From Myxococcaceae bacterium (lineage in GTDB: Bacteria; Myxococcota; Myxococcia; Myxococcales; Myxococcaceae), in NCBI GenBank assembly GCA_020247085.1, contig JADCJJ010000350.1, positions 1 to 40,055 of the forward strand: DNA of 40,055 nt, in the 5' to 3' direction. Below are positions 18,192 to 26,878 of the stretch, in pieces. Under the pieces are notes generated by a model. It was given only the letters and a program-made list of their open reading frames with translations. It searched no databases and was not told where the DNA came from. Position 1 is the first letter of the stretch. Each line of letters begins with the position of its first letter. The position numbers and the translations under genes are program-made.

Positions 18192-19013
18192 TCACTCCGA
18201 AGGGGCCGACGAGCGCACGTCGACCGACGAGGCGCCCTTGATCACCTGAATGGTGTTGAAGCGCTTGGCCTGCAGCACCTTGGTGCGCTCACCGGACAGC
18301 AGCGTGTTGATCGTCGCGCGGCCGCGCTCCTCGAGCACGTCGATGTCGTCCTCGTTGCGCAGCGAGAGCGTCAGCCCACCCAGTTCCTGAGACAGCACGA
18401 GGATCTCGGCCTCTTCGGGGATCACCAGGAGCGACACGTTGTTGTAGTCGCGCTGGTTGTCGGGCACGAGGTTGATGTTCGTCGTGCCGGTGATCTTCCC
18501 GGTCGCGAGGACGATCACGTTCTGCAGCAGCGTCACGGCCACCTGCTCGCCGCTCGACGGGTCCTTGAAGGTGCCGATGATGTCGACGTGATCGTTCGGC
18601 CGCACCCAGCCACCGACCGAGTTCGAGCCCTTCGTCTCGATGGTGACGGCGCGGGCCTTTTTCTGCACCTTGGTCGACAGGCGCTCCGCCGCGCGCGTCG
18701 TCTCGAACTGGCTCCACAGGAGCGGATCTCCCTGCTGCAGCGGCACCAGCACCTTCTGATTCACGATGTAGGTCGCCGAGTCCGGCTTGACGACCGACGA
18801 GGTCACGAACTGCTCGGGAATCGACCGCTGGCTCACCATCTCCATCGTGACGACGGTGCCCTCCGAAATGTCGATGGCGGCCACCACCACGGGCACCAGG
18901 TTCCACCCCTTCTTGACGTCGTTCTCCTTCTTCTTGACCGCCGAGAAGGCGATCACCCCGGCCAACAGGCCGAGGCCGAGCGCGACGATAAGCGGGGTCT
19001 TGCCTTTGAGCAT
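18192..19013 (-). CDS. cpaB: Flp pilus assembly protein CpaB / RcpC
   Basis: VPVVVAAIDISEGTVVTMEMVSQRSIPEQFV (SAF-like) and GGWVRPNDHVDIIGTFKDPSSGEQVAVTLLQNVIVLATG (CpaB/RcpC). Confidence 0.88.
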   Translation of the reverse strand: MLKGKTPLIVALGLGLLAGVIAFSAVKKKENDVKKGWNLVPVVVAAIDISEGTVVTMEMVSQRSIPEQFVTSSVVKPDSATYIVNQKVLVPLQQGDPLLWSQFETTRAAERLSTKVQKKARAVTIETKGSNSVGGWVRPNDHVDIIGTFKDPSSGEQVAVTLLQNVIVLATGKITGTTNINLVPDNQRDYNNVSLLVIPEEAEILVLSQELGGLTLSLRNEDDIDVLEERGRATINTLLSGERTKVLQAKRFNTIQVIKGASSVDVRSSAPSE

Positions 19014-19083
19014 GTGGGCGCTTCTCCTGAAGTGGAGTCAACCAAAGGGTCGCGAAGGGTTTTTGCGCGAAGTCTGCGACACG

Positions 19084-19113
19084 ATGCTAGCGACCGGCGA
19101 TCTCGGGTGTCAA
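19084..19113 (-). promoter_or_regulatory. Candidate sigma70-type promoter for the cpaB-led operon
   Basis: On the minus strand: TTGACA (19113-19108), 18-nt spacer, TAGCAT (19089-19084), about 70 bp upstream of the cpaB ATG; AGGAG lies just before the start codon. Confidence 0.55.
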
Positions 19114-19170
19114 AGGACAACCGCGTCGTCGCCGATGATGTCGGGGCGGCTCGCACCCTGACCGAAATGC

Positions 19171-20748
19171 TCAAGGGTTCGGCGCTGACGCCGGCTGCAC
19201 CTCGGCGGGGCGCACCTTCGCCCGCTGCGTCCCCTCGTTGCGCCGCCGGCGCGCGACCTCCTGGGCGGCGGCCGTTCCGGGGAACTCGTCCAGCAGGAGC
19301 GAGCAGAACGACGCGGCGCTCGCTGGCTGCCCCAGCGCCTCGAAGCCATCACAGGCCCGCTTGAGCGCCTCGACTCGCTCGTACCCCGTCGCGCCCGCCT
19401 TCAGCGCCACAAGCGCCGCGCGCACCTCGCCCTGCCGGTCTCCCTGCGCCCCCAGAGCGCGGGCCTGCGCGAGCGCCTCGGCCACCGAGGCCACGCTCCG
19501 CACCGCCCGTTCGTTGCCTGGGGACCGCGCGGGCGCAGACGCAGGCTCGCCAGCGGCATCGAGCGTGGATCTGGGCGAGCTCGGGAGCCCCTCGCGTGAC
19601 CGCACCGCCCCCGACCACCCCTTGCCCGGCGGCGTGGGCATGGCACTCGGCGGCGGCGGCTCGGCCACCGGCTCCAGCACCTGGCCCTGCGCCGGAGGGC
19701 CGCGACGAGCCGTTGCGTCGACGGTGCCGAGCCCGTAGCCCGAGGGCGGGTAGGCCGTGCCACCACTCGCCGACTGGCGCGCCGAGGTGCCCTCGTTGCG
19801 GGCCTCGACGAGAGCGCGGTCGTTCCTGTCCACGGACGCTGCCGGCGGCGCTCGACCCTCCGCGGCGACTGCGCCGAGGGCCCCCGTCTTCTCGGCCAGA
19901 GGCACCGCCTCATCGCCGGCACGCCGCTTTGCGGCCTCGACCTTCGCGCCGCGCGCCTTCCCATCCGAGAAGTTCTCGGCGAACTGGTCCGCGAAGGTGT
20001 CCGCGGAGAGCCCGGCCACCGTCGCGTTCTTCTCCTTCGCTGCCTCGGCATCCTCGGGGGCCTCCGTCTTCGAGGCCACCGCGCCGCGCGCCTTCTTCGC
20101 TGGCAGCTCGTCCTTCGGGGCCGGCGGCGGCGCGGGAGCCGCGGGCGGAGGTCGCTCCCTCACGGCCTGCGCGTCGACGCCGTTGGCCGCCGCGATGTCG
20201 TCGGGCGACGGCGCCGCGGCCCGCTCCTGCTCCGGCGCCTGGGCGACGACCTCGCTTGGGAAGGACAACGCCTTGTCCGTCGAAGGCGCCGCCTTCAGCG
20301 CGGAGCCATCTTTCCTCCGGAAGTCGCCCTCGGCGCGCTGCACCCCTTGCGCCGCTTCGGCGCGCTCCCGCTCGCTCCGGGAGAGCACCTCAGCCGCCGA
20401 CCGCGGCCCGGCATCCATCGCCCGGTTCGCCACGACGCCGACGACCACCAGCGCCCCCGCGGACGAGAGCACGAACAGCCACCGTCGCCACCTGCCCTTC
20501 GCCGGCGCGCGGTTGCGCCCGGCGTGTTGCTCCGCGTAGGCCAGGAGCGACTCGAGCCCCGCGTCGGGCGCCGCCTCGAGCGGCAGCGCTGAGAATACGC
20601 TCCGGGTGCCGCGGAGCCGCGCCACTGCCTGCGCACACTTCGCACAGCCGCGCAGGTGCGCGTCGATGGCAGCTGCCTCGTGGGCCGACAGCTCCCCGTA
20701 CACGTACTCGAGGAGCGCGTCCTCGCTCTGGTGCGCACCCACGTTCAT
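19171..20748 (-). CDS. Anti-sigma factor-like protein: N-terminal zinc-finger (zf-HC2) domain, one TM helix, long low-complexity periplasmic region, helical C-terminus
   Basis: MNVGAHQSEDALLEYVYGELSAHEAAAIDAHLRGCAKCAQAVARL (HxxxCxxC), TM RRWLFVLSSAGALVVVGVVANRAM; starts 2 bp after the sigma-factor stop. Confidence 0.8.
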   Translation of the reverse strand: MNVGAHQSEDALLEYVYGELSAHEAAAIDAHLRGCAKCAQAVARLRGTRSVFSALPLEAAPDAGLESLLAYAEQHAGRNRAPAKGRWRRWLFVLSSAGALVVVGVVANRAMDAGPRSAAEVLSRSERERAEAAQGVQRAEGDFRRKDGSALKAAPSTDKALSFPSEVVAQAPEQERAAAPSPDDIAAANGVDAQAVRERPPPAAPAPPPAPKDELPAKKARGAVASKTEAPEDAEAAKEKNATVAGLSADTFADQFAENFSDGKARGAKVEAAKRRAGDEAVPLAEKTGALGAVAAEGRAPPAASVDRNDRALVEARNEGTSARQSASGGTAYPPSGYGLGTVDATARRGPPAQGQVLEPVAEPPPPSAMPTPPGKGWSGAVRSREGLPSSPRSTLDAAGEPASAPARSPGNERAVRSVASVAEALAQARALGAQGDRQGEVRAALVALKAGATGYERVEALKRACDGFEALGQPASAASFCSLLLDEFPGTAAAQEVARRRRNEGTQRAKVRPAEVQPASAPNP

Positions 20749-20750
20749 CG

Positions 20751-21416
20751 TCAGCTCGCCACCGTTCCCGTCACGTCGATCATCGCCTCGCCGTCCACGC
20801 CCCACTCGGCGAGCTTCCTCCGCAGCCCCTCGAGCGCATACCGCATGCGGCTCTTCACCGTGTTCTCGTTCACGCCGGTCACCTCGGCGATCTCCTTGAA
20901 GCCGAGGCCCTGGTACTCACGCAGCAGGAACACCTCGCGCTGCTCCGCCGGCAGGCTCCTGATGGCCCGCTCCAGCAGCGGCCGCAGGCGCGCGTTGTAC
21001 GCCGCGCGGTCGGGCGCCTGCCCAGCCCCGTCGGCGACGAGCTCGCCCCTCGCTCGCCCCTCGGCCCCGTCGTCACCCGGCGCTGGCGCGTCGAGCGAGT
21101 CGGTGGCCCGGAAGGCTTCTTTGCGCGCGCTGTCCACGCAGAGGTTCCTCGCGATCGTATAGACCCAGGTGGTGAACCGGGCCTTCGGCTCCCATTCGCT
21201 GCTGCTGCGCACCACCTTGAGCCACGTCTCCTGCAGCAGGTCCTCGGCCCTCTGCCGATGACCGACATACCGGAGGATGAAGTTGAACACCGGCTGCCGA
21301 TGCCGGGCCACGAGCGTGCCAAACGCCCGGGCGTCACCCGACTTGAAGGCGAGCATCAGCTGCTCGTCGGCAGTCTGCGGTCCCAACAGGTCCTCTTCGT
21401 GTCGCCCCGACTTCAA
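20751..21416 (-). CDS. ECF-type RNA polymerase sigma factor
   Basis: Region 2 ARHRQPVFNFILRYVGHRQRAEDLLQETWLKVVRSSSEWEPKARFTTWVYTIARNLCVDSARK; region 4 IRSLPAEQREVFLLREYQGLGFKEIAEVTGVNENTVKSRMRYALEGLRRKL. Confidence 0.92.
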   Translation of the reverse strand: MKSGRHEEDLLGPQTADEQLMLAFKSGDARAFGTLVARHRQPVFNFILRYVGHRQRAEDLLQETWLKVVRSSSEWEPKARFTTWVYTIARNLCVDSARKEAFRATDSLDAPAPGDDGAEGRARGELVADGAGQAPDRAAYNARLRPLLERAIRSLPAEQREVFLLREYQGLGFKEIAEVTGVNENTVKSRMRYALEGLRRKLAEWGVDGEAMIDVTGTVAS

Positions 21417-21438
21417 CGGCCGGAGCCCCCAGGGTGAT

Positions 21439-21846
21439 CTACCCGCGGCGGCGATGCCGCCAAGTAGCCAGAATGACAGGCACTGCCACCGCTGTCACCA
21501 ACACCGTTTGAGCGAGGAGCACCGCCGGGAGTGGCCGCTGGACGTGCACGTACAGGCTGCGCCCCAGGGCCGCGCCGAGCAGCAGCCCCGTGAAGCTGCG
21601 CCAGGCGTTCGAGAACAAGTGAGGTCGCCACCGCCCCACCGCCCAGTCGAGCGTGGCAGGCACCGAGAGCGCGAGCCCGACGGGAACGTCGAGGGGCAGG
21701 TCGAGCGGCGCCCGCGCGAGCGCCTGGAGCCCGAAGACGAGCGCCAGCGCCGGGTAGACGCCGGCGCAGCGCGCGCACACCAGCCAGCCGCCGAGCCGGT
21801 AGCAACGGTGGTGCTCATCGGCGAAGTGGTGGCTCAACCAGAACAC
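21439..21846 (-). CDS. DUF2085-type small membrane protein
   Basis: MFWLSHHFADEHHRCYRLGGWLVCARCAGVYPAL...DWAVGRWRPHLFSNAWRSFTGLLLGAALG matches the remembered family pattern (His/Cys-rich N-terminus, several TM segments). Confidence 0.7.
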   Translation of the reverse strand: MFWLSHHFADEHHRCYRLGGWLVCARCAGVYPALALVFGLQALARAPLDLPLDVPVGLALSVPATLDWAVGRWRPHLFSNAWRSFTGLLLGAALGRSLYVHVQRPLPAVLLAQTVLVTAVAVPVILATWRHRRRG

Positions 21847-21853
21847 GCGGCGC

Positions 21854-22723
21854 TCACTTCAACACGGGGCAGGCCCAGGCGTGCGCGCCGCCGCTCAGCG
21901 TGGGTGTCTCGAGGCACGAGGGCTGGGCGTGGCGGCACCGCAGGCGGAACGCGCAGCCGGGCTCGGGCGCGGTCGCCCAGTCTCCGCCGCGCTCAATGCC
22001 CGCGGCGAGCAGCTGCCGGGTGTAGGGGTGGCCCGGATCACCGAAGACGTCCGCAGCCGGCCCCTGCTCGACCACCCTCCCCGCGAAGAGCACCGCCACG
22101 CGCGTCGCCAACGTCCGCACGACCGCGAGATCGTGCGACACCAGCACCATCGCCAGCCCGCGCGCCACCTGCAGCTGGTGCAAGAGCGTCAGCACCTGGG
22201 CCTGCACCGACACGTCGAGCGCGCTCACCGGCTCGTCGAGCAGCAGCGCCCGCGGCGAGAGCGCCAGCGCCCGGGCCAGGGCGACGCGCTGGCGCTGGCC
22301 GGCCGAGAGCGCCGCCGGCCGCCGCGGAAGCAGCTCGGCGGGCAGCTGCACCTCGTCGAGGAGCCGCGCGAGCGTCGCCTCCGAGAAGGGCTCGCGGTGA
22401 ACCTGGAAGGGTTCGGCCAACGCCTCGCGCACCGCCAGGCGCGGGTCGAGCGCGGCCCGCGGGTCCTGGAACACCGGCTGCACCACCCGCCGAAACGCGC
22501 GCAGGCTGGCCGACGTGAGGGGCCGCCCCTGCCAAAGGACGAGCCCGCTCCGCGCCGGCAGCAGCGACAGCCACGCCTTCAGCAGCGTCGACTTGCCAGA
22601 GCCGCTCTCGCCCACGACGCCCAGCACCTCGCCGGGCGCAACCTCGAGGGACACGTCGCGCACCGCGTCCGTGACCGCCCGACGGTGGCGCACCGAGAGG
22701 TGCTCGACGGCGAGGAACGTCAT
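21854..22723 (-). CDS. Oligopeptide/dipeptide ABC transporter ATP-binding protein (OppF/DppF-like)
   Basis: Walker A GESGSGKST, signature LSAGQRQRVALARAL, Walker B ALLLDEPVSALD, C-terminal oligo_HPY region HPYTRQLLAA...CAFRLRCRHAQPSC. Start MTFLAVEHL overlaps the upstream stop. Confidence 0.9.
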   Translation of the reverse strand: MTFLAVEHLSVRHRRAVTDAVRDVSLEVAPGEVLGVVGESGSGKSTLLKAWLSLLPARSGLVLWQGRPLTSASLRAFRRVVQPVFQDPRAALDPRLAVREALAEPFQVHREPFSEATLARLLDEVQLPAELLPRRPAALSAGQRQRVALARALALSPRALLLDEPVSALDVSVQAQVLTLLHQLQVARGLAMVLVSHDLAVVRTLATRVAVLFAGRVVEQGPAADVFGDPGHPYTRQLLAAGIERGGDWATAPEPGCAFRLRCRHAQPSCLETPTLSGGAHAWACPVLK

Positions 22724-23652
22724 GGTCGCTCCGCCAGCGGGTGGAAGCAAGCGACGCCGCCCTCGAGGCGCGGCGCCTGCTCACACACCGCTGACGCGCG
22801 CGTGCAGCGAGGGCGAAACCGGCAGCCCTCGGGGCGCTCGCTCACCGGGGGAATCGCGCCGGGGATAGGCACCGGCAACCCGCGCCCCGTCGGCCGCGCC
22901 GCGAGCAGCCCCGCCGTGTACGGGTGCCGCGGCCGCTCGAGGCAGCGGGCGGTGGGGCCCTGCTCGGCGACGCGGCCCGCATAGAGCACCGTGACGTCAT
23001 CGGCGACGGCGCGGGCGGCCTCGAGGTCGTGGGTGATGAGCACCACCGAGAGGCCCGAGCGCACCGCTCCGTCTCGCAGCAGGGCCAGCACCTGCCCGTG
23101 GAGCACCGCGTCGAGCGCCGTCGTCGGCTCGTCGGCCACCAGCACCTTCGGCCCCGCCGCCAGGCACGTCGCCAGGAGCACCCGCTGCCGCATGCCGCCG
23201 GACAGCTCGTGCGGGTAGCGCTGCGCCACCTGCGCCGGCTCGTGAAAGCCGACGTCGGCCAGAAGCGCGGCGCGCCGGGTTGCGCGCTCCGACGGCGGCA
23301 CCTTCGCGACCGCTGCCAGCACCTCGTCGAGTTGGCGGCCGACCCGCATCACCGGGTCCAGCGCCGATGAGGCGTCCTGGAGCATCATCGCCACCGTCCG
23401 GCCGCGCAGCGCCTCGTGGGCGCTCGAGCCCCAGGCCAGCCGTTCGCCCTCGACGCACAGCCGCGCCGCCGACGACGACAGGCCCTTCGGCAGCAGGCCC
23501 AACAGCGCCAGCATCGACAGCGTCTTCCCACTCCCCGACTCGCCCACCAGCGCGTGCACCCGGCCGCGGTGCAGCGCCAGAGAGAGCCCCTCGACGAGCG
23601 CCACCGGGCCGGAGGACACCACCAACGCCTCGACCTCGAGCAGCGCCGGCAC
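22720..23652 (-). CDS. Oligopeptide/dipeptide ABC transporter ATP-binding protein (OppD/DppD-like)
   Basis: Walker A GESGSGKT, signature LSGGMRQRVLLATCLAAGPKVLVADEPTTALDA, C-terminal HPYTAGLLAARP...GCRFRPRCTRASAVC. Confidence 0.92.
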   Translation of the reverse strand: MPALLEVEALVVSSGPVALVEGLSLALHRGRVHALVGESGSGKTLSMLALLGLLPKGLSSSAARLCVEGERLAWGSSAHEALRGRTVAMMLQDASSALDPVMRVGRQLDEVLAAVAKVPPSERATRRAALLADVGFHEPAQVAQRYPHELSGGMRQRVLLATCLAAGPKVLVADEPTTALDAVLHGQVLALLRDGAVRSGLSVVLITHDLEAARAVADDVTVLYAGRVAEQGPTARCLERPRHPYTAGLLAARPTGRGLPVPIPGAIPPVSERPEGCRFRPRCTRASAVCEQAPRLEGGVACFHPLAERP

Positions 23653-23653
23653 G

Positions 23654-25144
23654 TCAGCCCTTCTTGCCGAGCACCTCGAGGAGCTCGGCCTCGGTCACGA
23701 GCCCCTTGGCCACCAGCACCTTGACGGCGCCCACGACGAGGCGCGACGGCGCGACGTCGTCGAGCTTCCCGCTCCAGCTGCCCGGGCTCAACACCAGGCC
23801 CGCGGGCGCGACGGCAGTGGCTGCCTGGGCGAGGGCAGACGGTGAAGACGCAGTGGCCGGCCCGGGTGAGGCCCCCAGCCAGTCGGGCATCGGCGCTGCC
23901 GCAGGCACCGGCGCGACCGACGATGGCGCCGCCCGCGGGGCCGCCGGCGCGATGGGCGGCGGTACGGCAGCGGCCGGCGCCACCGGCGGCGGGGCCGGCG
24001 GTCTCGACGGCGCCACCGCAGGTGGCGGAGCCGGCGGCCGGGGCGCGACCACTGGAGGAATCACGCGCGACGGACCGATGGCAGGCGGGGCGTCTAGGGC
24101 GGGCCCTGGCGCGGCCGTGGTCGTGAACGCCCCCGACGGCCCCGAGAGGGACACGTCGAACGAGCCCGACGACTCAGACACCGGCGCGTCGAGTTCGAAC
24201 GTCGGCTCCTCCATCGCGCTCGTCAGCTCGAAGGTGCCGCTGGGCGACGATGACGGGGCCCGGCCACCGCCGGCGTCGAGGGGCGGCTCGTCGAGTTCGA
24301 ACGACACCGCGGGCGCTGGGGGAGGCCCCGCCGGCGCCACTTCTTCGAAAGCCTCGGCATCGAGCTCGAAGGACGGCGCAGGCGGTGGCGGCGCCTCGCC
24401 GGGTGGCGCGTCTTCGAAGGCGACGTCATCGAGTTCGAAGGACGCCGCTGGCGCCGGGGGAGGCCCCGCCGGCGCGGCTTCTTCGAAGGCCACGTCGTCG
24501 AGCTCGAAGGACTGGGCTGGTGCAGGCGGTGGCCCACCCTGCGACGGCGCCCCCTGCCCGGTGTCCGGGGACGAGAGGTCGAAGGCCGAGAACAGCTCGT
24601 CGCCCAGCGGGGTCGCGGCGCTCGCGTCGCCCAGCTCATAGGTGCCGAAGAGTTCGCCCGCCGTCGGCGCCGCGCTGGCCCTGGCGGTCACCGGCGCGAC
24701 GCTCGGCATGTCCAACGGCGCACCGCCAAAGGCGCCGAGGTGAATGGCGTCGATCTCGTCGCCGGCCGCGACGTACCGGTTCACGCGCTTCCCGAGCATC
24801 GCCCTCAGCGCCTCGAGCGCGTCGGTGTTCGACGGGTCCGCCACGGCCACCGACACGGCGTCGGCGCTGGCGCGGAACGGCACGAGCCGGTGCCGCTGCT
24901 GGAAGTCCGCGGGCACGGTCGCGAGCACCTCGGCCGTCACCGGCGGCAGCTGAATGAAGGGAATGGCGTGCTGCTGCGAGAGCGCACGCGCCAGCTGCAG
25001 CGGGCTGATCTTCCCAAGCGCGACCAGCAGGTCGCCGACCCGCGCGGGCTCTCCCGCCGTCTGGTCGCCCAGGGCCGCGTCGAGGTCCTGCTGAGTGACG
25101 ACCCCCGAGGCGATGAGAATCTCTCCGAGTTTCTTGCGCATCAT
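23654..25144 (-). CDS. Stand-alone MshEN (GspE N-terminal) domain protein with long Pro-rich region containing repeated FELD motifs; no ATPase domain
   Basis: N-terminus RKKLGEILIASGVVTQQDLDAALGDQTAGEPARVGDLLVALGKISPLQLARALSQQHAIPFIQL...FRASADAVSVAVADPSNTDALEAL is GspE_N/MshEN-like; the remainder is low complexity with no Walker motifs. Confidence 0.82.
   Translation of the reverse strand: MMRKKLGEILIASGVVTQQDLDAALGDQTAGEPARVGDLLVALGKISPLQLARALSQQHAIPFIQLPPVTAEVLATVPADFQQRHRLVPFRASADAVSVAVADPSNTDALEALRAMLGKRVNRYVAAGDEIDAIHLGAFGGAPLDMPSVAPVTARASAAPTAGELFGTYELGDASAATPLGDELFSAFDLSSPDTGQGAPSQGGPPPAPAQSFELDDVAFEEAAPAGPPPAPAASFELDDVAFEDAPPGEAPPPPAPSFELDAEAFEEVAPAGPPPAPAVSFELDEPPLDAGGGRAPSSSPSGTFELTSAMEEPTFELDAPVSESSGSFDVSLSGPSGAFTTTAAPGPALDAPPAIGPSRVIPPVVAPRPPAPPPAVAPSRPPAPPPVAPAAAVPPPIAPAAPRAAPSSVAPVPAAAPMPDWLGASPGPATASSPSALAQAATAVAPAGLVLSPGSWSGKLDDVAPSRLVVGAVKVLVAKGLVTEAELLEVLGKKG
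24140..24656 (-). repeat. Degenerate in-frame repeats encoding a [ST]-[FY]-[ED]-[LV]-D-type motif array
   Basis: Protein reads LFGTYELGD, LFSAFDLSS, SFELDDVAFEE, SFELDDVAFED, SFELDAEAFEE, SFELDEPPLD, TFELTSAM, TFELDAP, SFDVSLSG, separated by Pro/Ala linkers. Confidence 0.8.
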
Positions 25145-25147
25145 TCC

Positions 25148-25903
25148 TCAGCGCCTGACCTTCGCCAGGTACTCTTCACGGGTGAAGACCCCCTTCGCGA
25201 TGAGCAGCTCGACCATTGCCTTGAGCGCGCTCACCTCTCGCTGCTGCGCGGCTTCGAGCGCCTTGAGCAGCTCGCCGGGGGCGCGGCCCGGTGGCAACGC
25301 GGCGCCCACCGCCCCCTCGGCGCTGGCCGGTGGCGGCGCGCGCGCGTCGGGCGCGGCCGGTCCTGTCGAGCGCCGCCGCTCGAGCTCCGCGGCGTTCTTG
25401 ACGATGGTGTGGCCCTGCGCGTCCACCAGCTTGAAGCTGCCCTCGACGTCCTCTCCGAGGTCGGCGCGATCGTCGTAGATGCGCGTGAAGGCCCGGGCGA
25501 GGGCCTGTCGCCCGGCGAGCTGCGGCACCACGCGGCACCGCGACACCGTTCGAAGCAGCTCGAGGTGGCGCGGCTGCTGCGGGTCCGTCATCGCCACCAC
25601 CAGCGTCTGGTCGTCGTCCCGCAGCTGCAGCGGCAGCGCGTTGAGGTCCCTCGCGATGTCGACCGGCACCCTGGCGCGGACCTTCGCCGGAACCTCGCGC
25701 ACCGCTTCGAGGTTCACCGAGGGCACGTTGAGCTGCTTCGACAGCGCCCGCACCAGCATGTCCTCGGTGACGAGGTTCATGCGCACGAGGATCTCGCCCA
25801 GCCGCCCGCCCCACTTCTGCTGCTCACCGAGGGCGGTCTTGAGCTGGCTCTCCGAGACCACGTTGGCTTTGACGAGCAGGTCGCCCAGGCGAATCGACGG
25901 CAT
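25148..25903 (-). CDS. Stand-alone MshEN (GspE N-terminal) domain protein; no ATPase domain
   Basis: IRLGDLLVKANVVSESQLKTALGEQQKWGGRLGEILVRMNLVTEDMLVRALSKQLNVPSVNL...LQLRDDDQTLVVAMTDPQQPRHLELLRTV; no Walker A/B motifs. Confidence 0.85.
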   Translation of the reverse strand: MPSIRLGDLLVKANVVSESQLKTALGEQQKWGGRLGEILVRMNLVTEDMLVRALSKQLNVPSVNLEAVREVPAKVRARVPVDIARDLNALPLQLRDDDQTLVVAMTDPQQPRHLELLRTVSRCRVVPQLAGRQALARAFTRIYDDRADLGEDVEGSFKLVDAQGHTIVKNAAELERRRSTGPAAPDARAPPPASAEGAVGAALPPGRAPGELLKALEAAQQREVSALKAMVELLIAKGVFTREEYLAKVRR

Positions 25904-25924
25904 CTCGAGCCCCAGTCTAGCGGC

Positions 25925-26878
25925 TCAGCGCCTGCCGTCGAATCTTCGCTGGAGCCCCCGGCCGACCGCCTGCGTCGCCAGCACCACCGAGGCGATGGCC
26001 AGCCCGGGGAACACCGCCAGCCACCAGGCCCCCGGGTGCACGAGCGTGCGATGGGCCTGCACCAGCAGCTCGCCCCACGTCGGCGCCGGCGGCGCCACCG
26101 AAAGCCCCAGGAACGACAGGGCCGACTCGAGGAGCACGGCGCTGCCGACGGCGAAGGTGGCCGAGACGATCACCGGCGGCAGCGCGTTCGGGAGCAGGTG
26201 GACGAAGAGCACCCGGAGCTCCGACGCCCCCAGCGCCCTCGCGGCCACCACGAAGTCCAGGCCGTCGAGCCGCTGCACCTCGACCCGCGTCAGCCGGGCT
26301 GCCTCGGTCCACCGCGTCGCCGCCAGCACCACCACCACGGCCACGAGGGACGGCGCCCGGAGCGCTGCGACGATGACCATCAGGAAGAACACCGTCGGGA
26401 ACGTCGACGCCACCTCGACGAGCCGCGAGACGCACAGGTCGACCACCCCGCCCCGCATGGCGGCCAGCGCGCCCAGCAGCACGCCGAGCAGCGTCGACAG
26501 CAGGACCACGCCGAGGGCCACGAGCAACGTCACCCGCGCGCCGTGGATCAGCCGGGCCAGCACGTCGCGGCCGATCTCGTCGGTGCCGAGCCAGTGGCGG
26601 GCGTCGGGCGCCCACGGCGGAGCCCCTTGCCGACGCGGGTCGATGGTGGCCACCGTCTGGAGCGGCCCGAAGGGAACCGGGGTCGGCATCATCCACTCGG
26701 CGCGCTCGGCGAGCGTGCCCTGCGTCTGCCCAGAGAGCGCCGCGGGGCGGGCGAGCGCCGGCAGCACGAACGTCGCGCCCTTGACGCGCACGGCGAGCGG
26801 GAGATCGGAGGCGAGCAGGTCAGCCCCCAGGGCGACCAACGCCCACCCCGCCAGCACGGCCACGCCCAGGCGCCTCAT
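25925..26878 (-). CDS. Oligopeptide ABC transporter permease (OppC/DppC-like)
   Basis: HWLGTDEIGRDVLARLIHGARVTLLVALGVVLLSTLLGVLLGALAAMRGG...ALGASELRVLFVHLLPNALPPVIVSATFAVGSAVLLESALSFLGLSV. Confidence 0.92.
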   Translation of the reverse strand: MRRLGVAVLAGWALVALGADLLASDLPLAVRVKGATFVLPALARPAALSGQTQGTLAERAEWMMPTPVPFGPLQTVATIDPRRQGAPPWAPDARHWLGTDEIGRDVLARLIHGARVTLLVALGVVLLSTLLGVLLGALAAMRGGVVDLCVSRLVEVASTFPTVFFLMVIVAALRAPSLVAVVVVLAATRWTEAARLTRVEVQRLDGLDFVVAARALGASELRVLFVHLLPNALPPVIVSATFAVGSAVLLESALSFLGLSVAPPAPTWGELLVQAHRTLVHPGAWWLAVFPGLAIASVVLATQAVGRGLQRRFDGRR

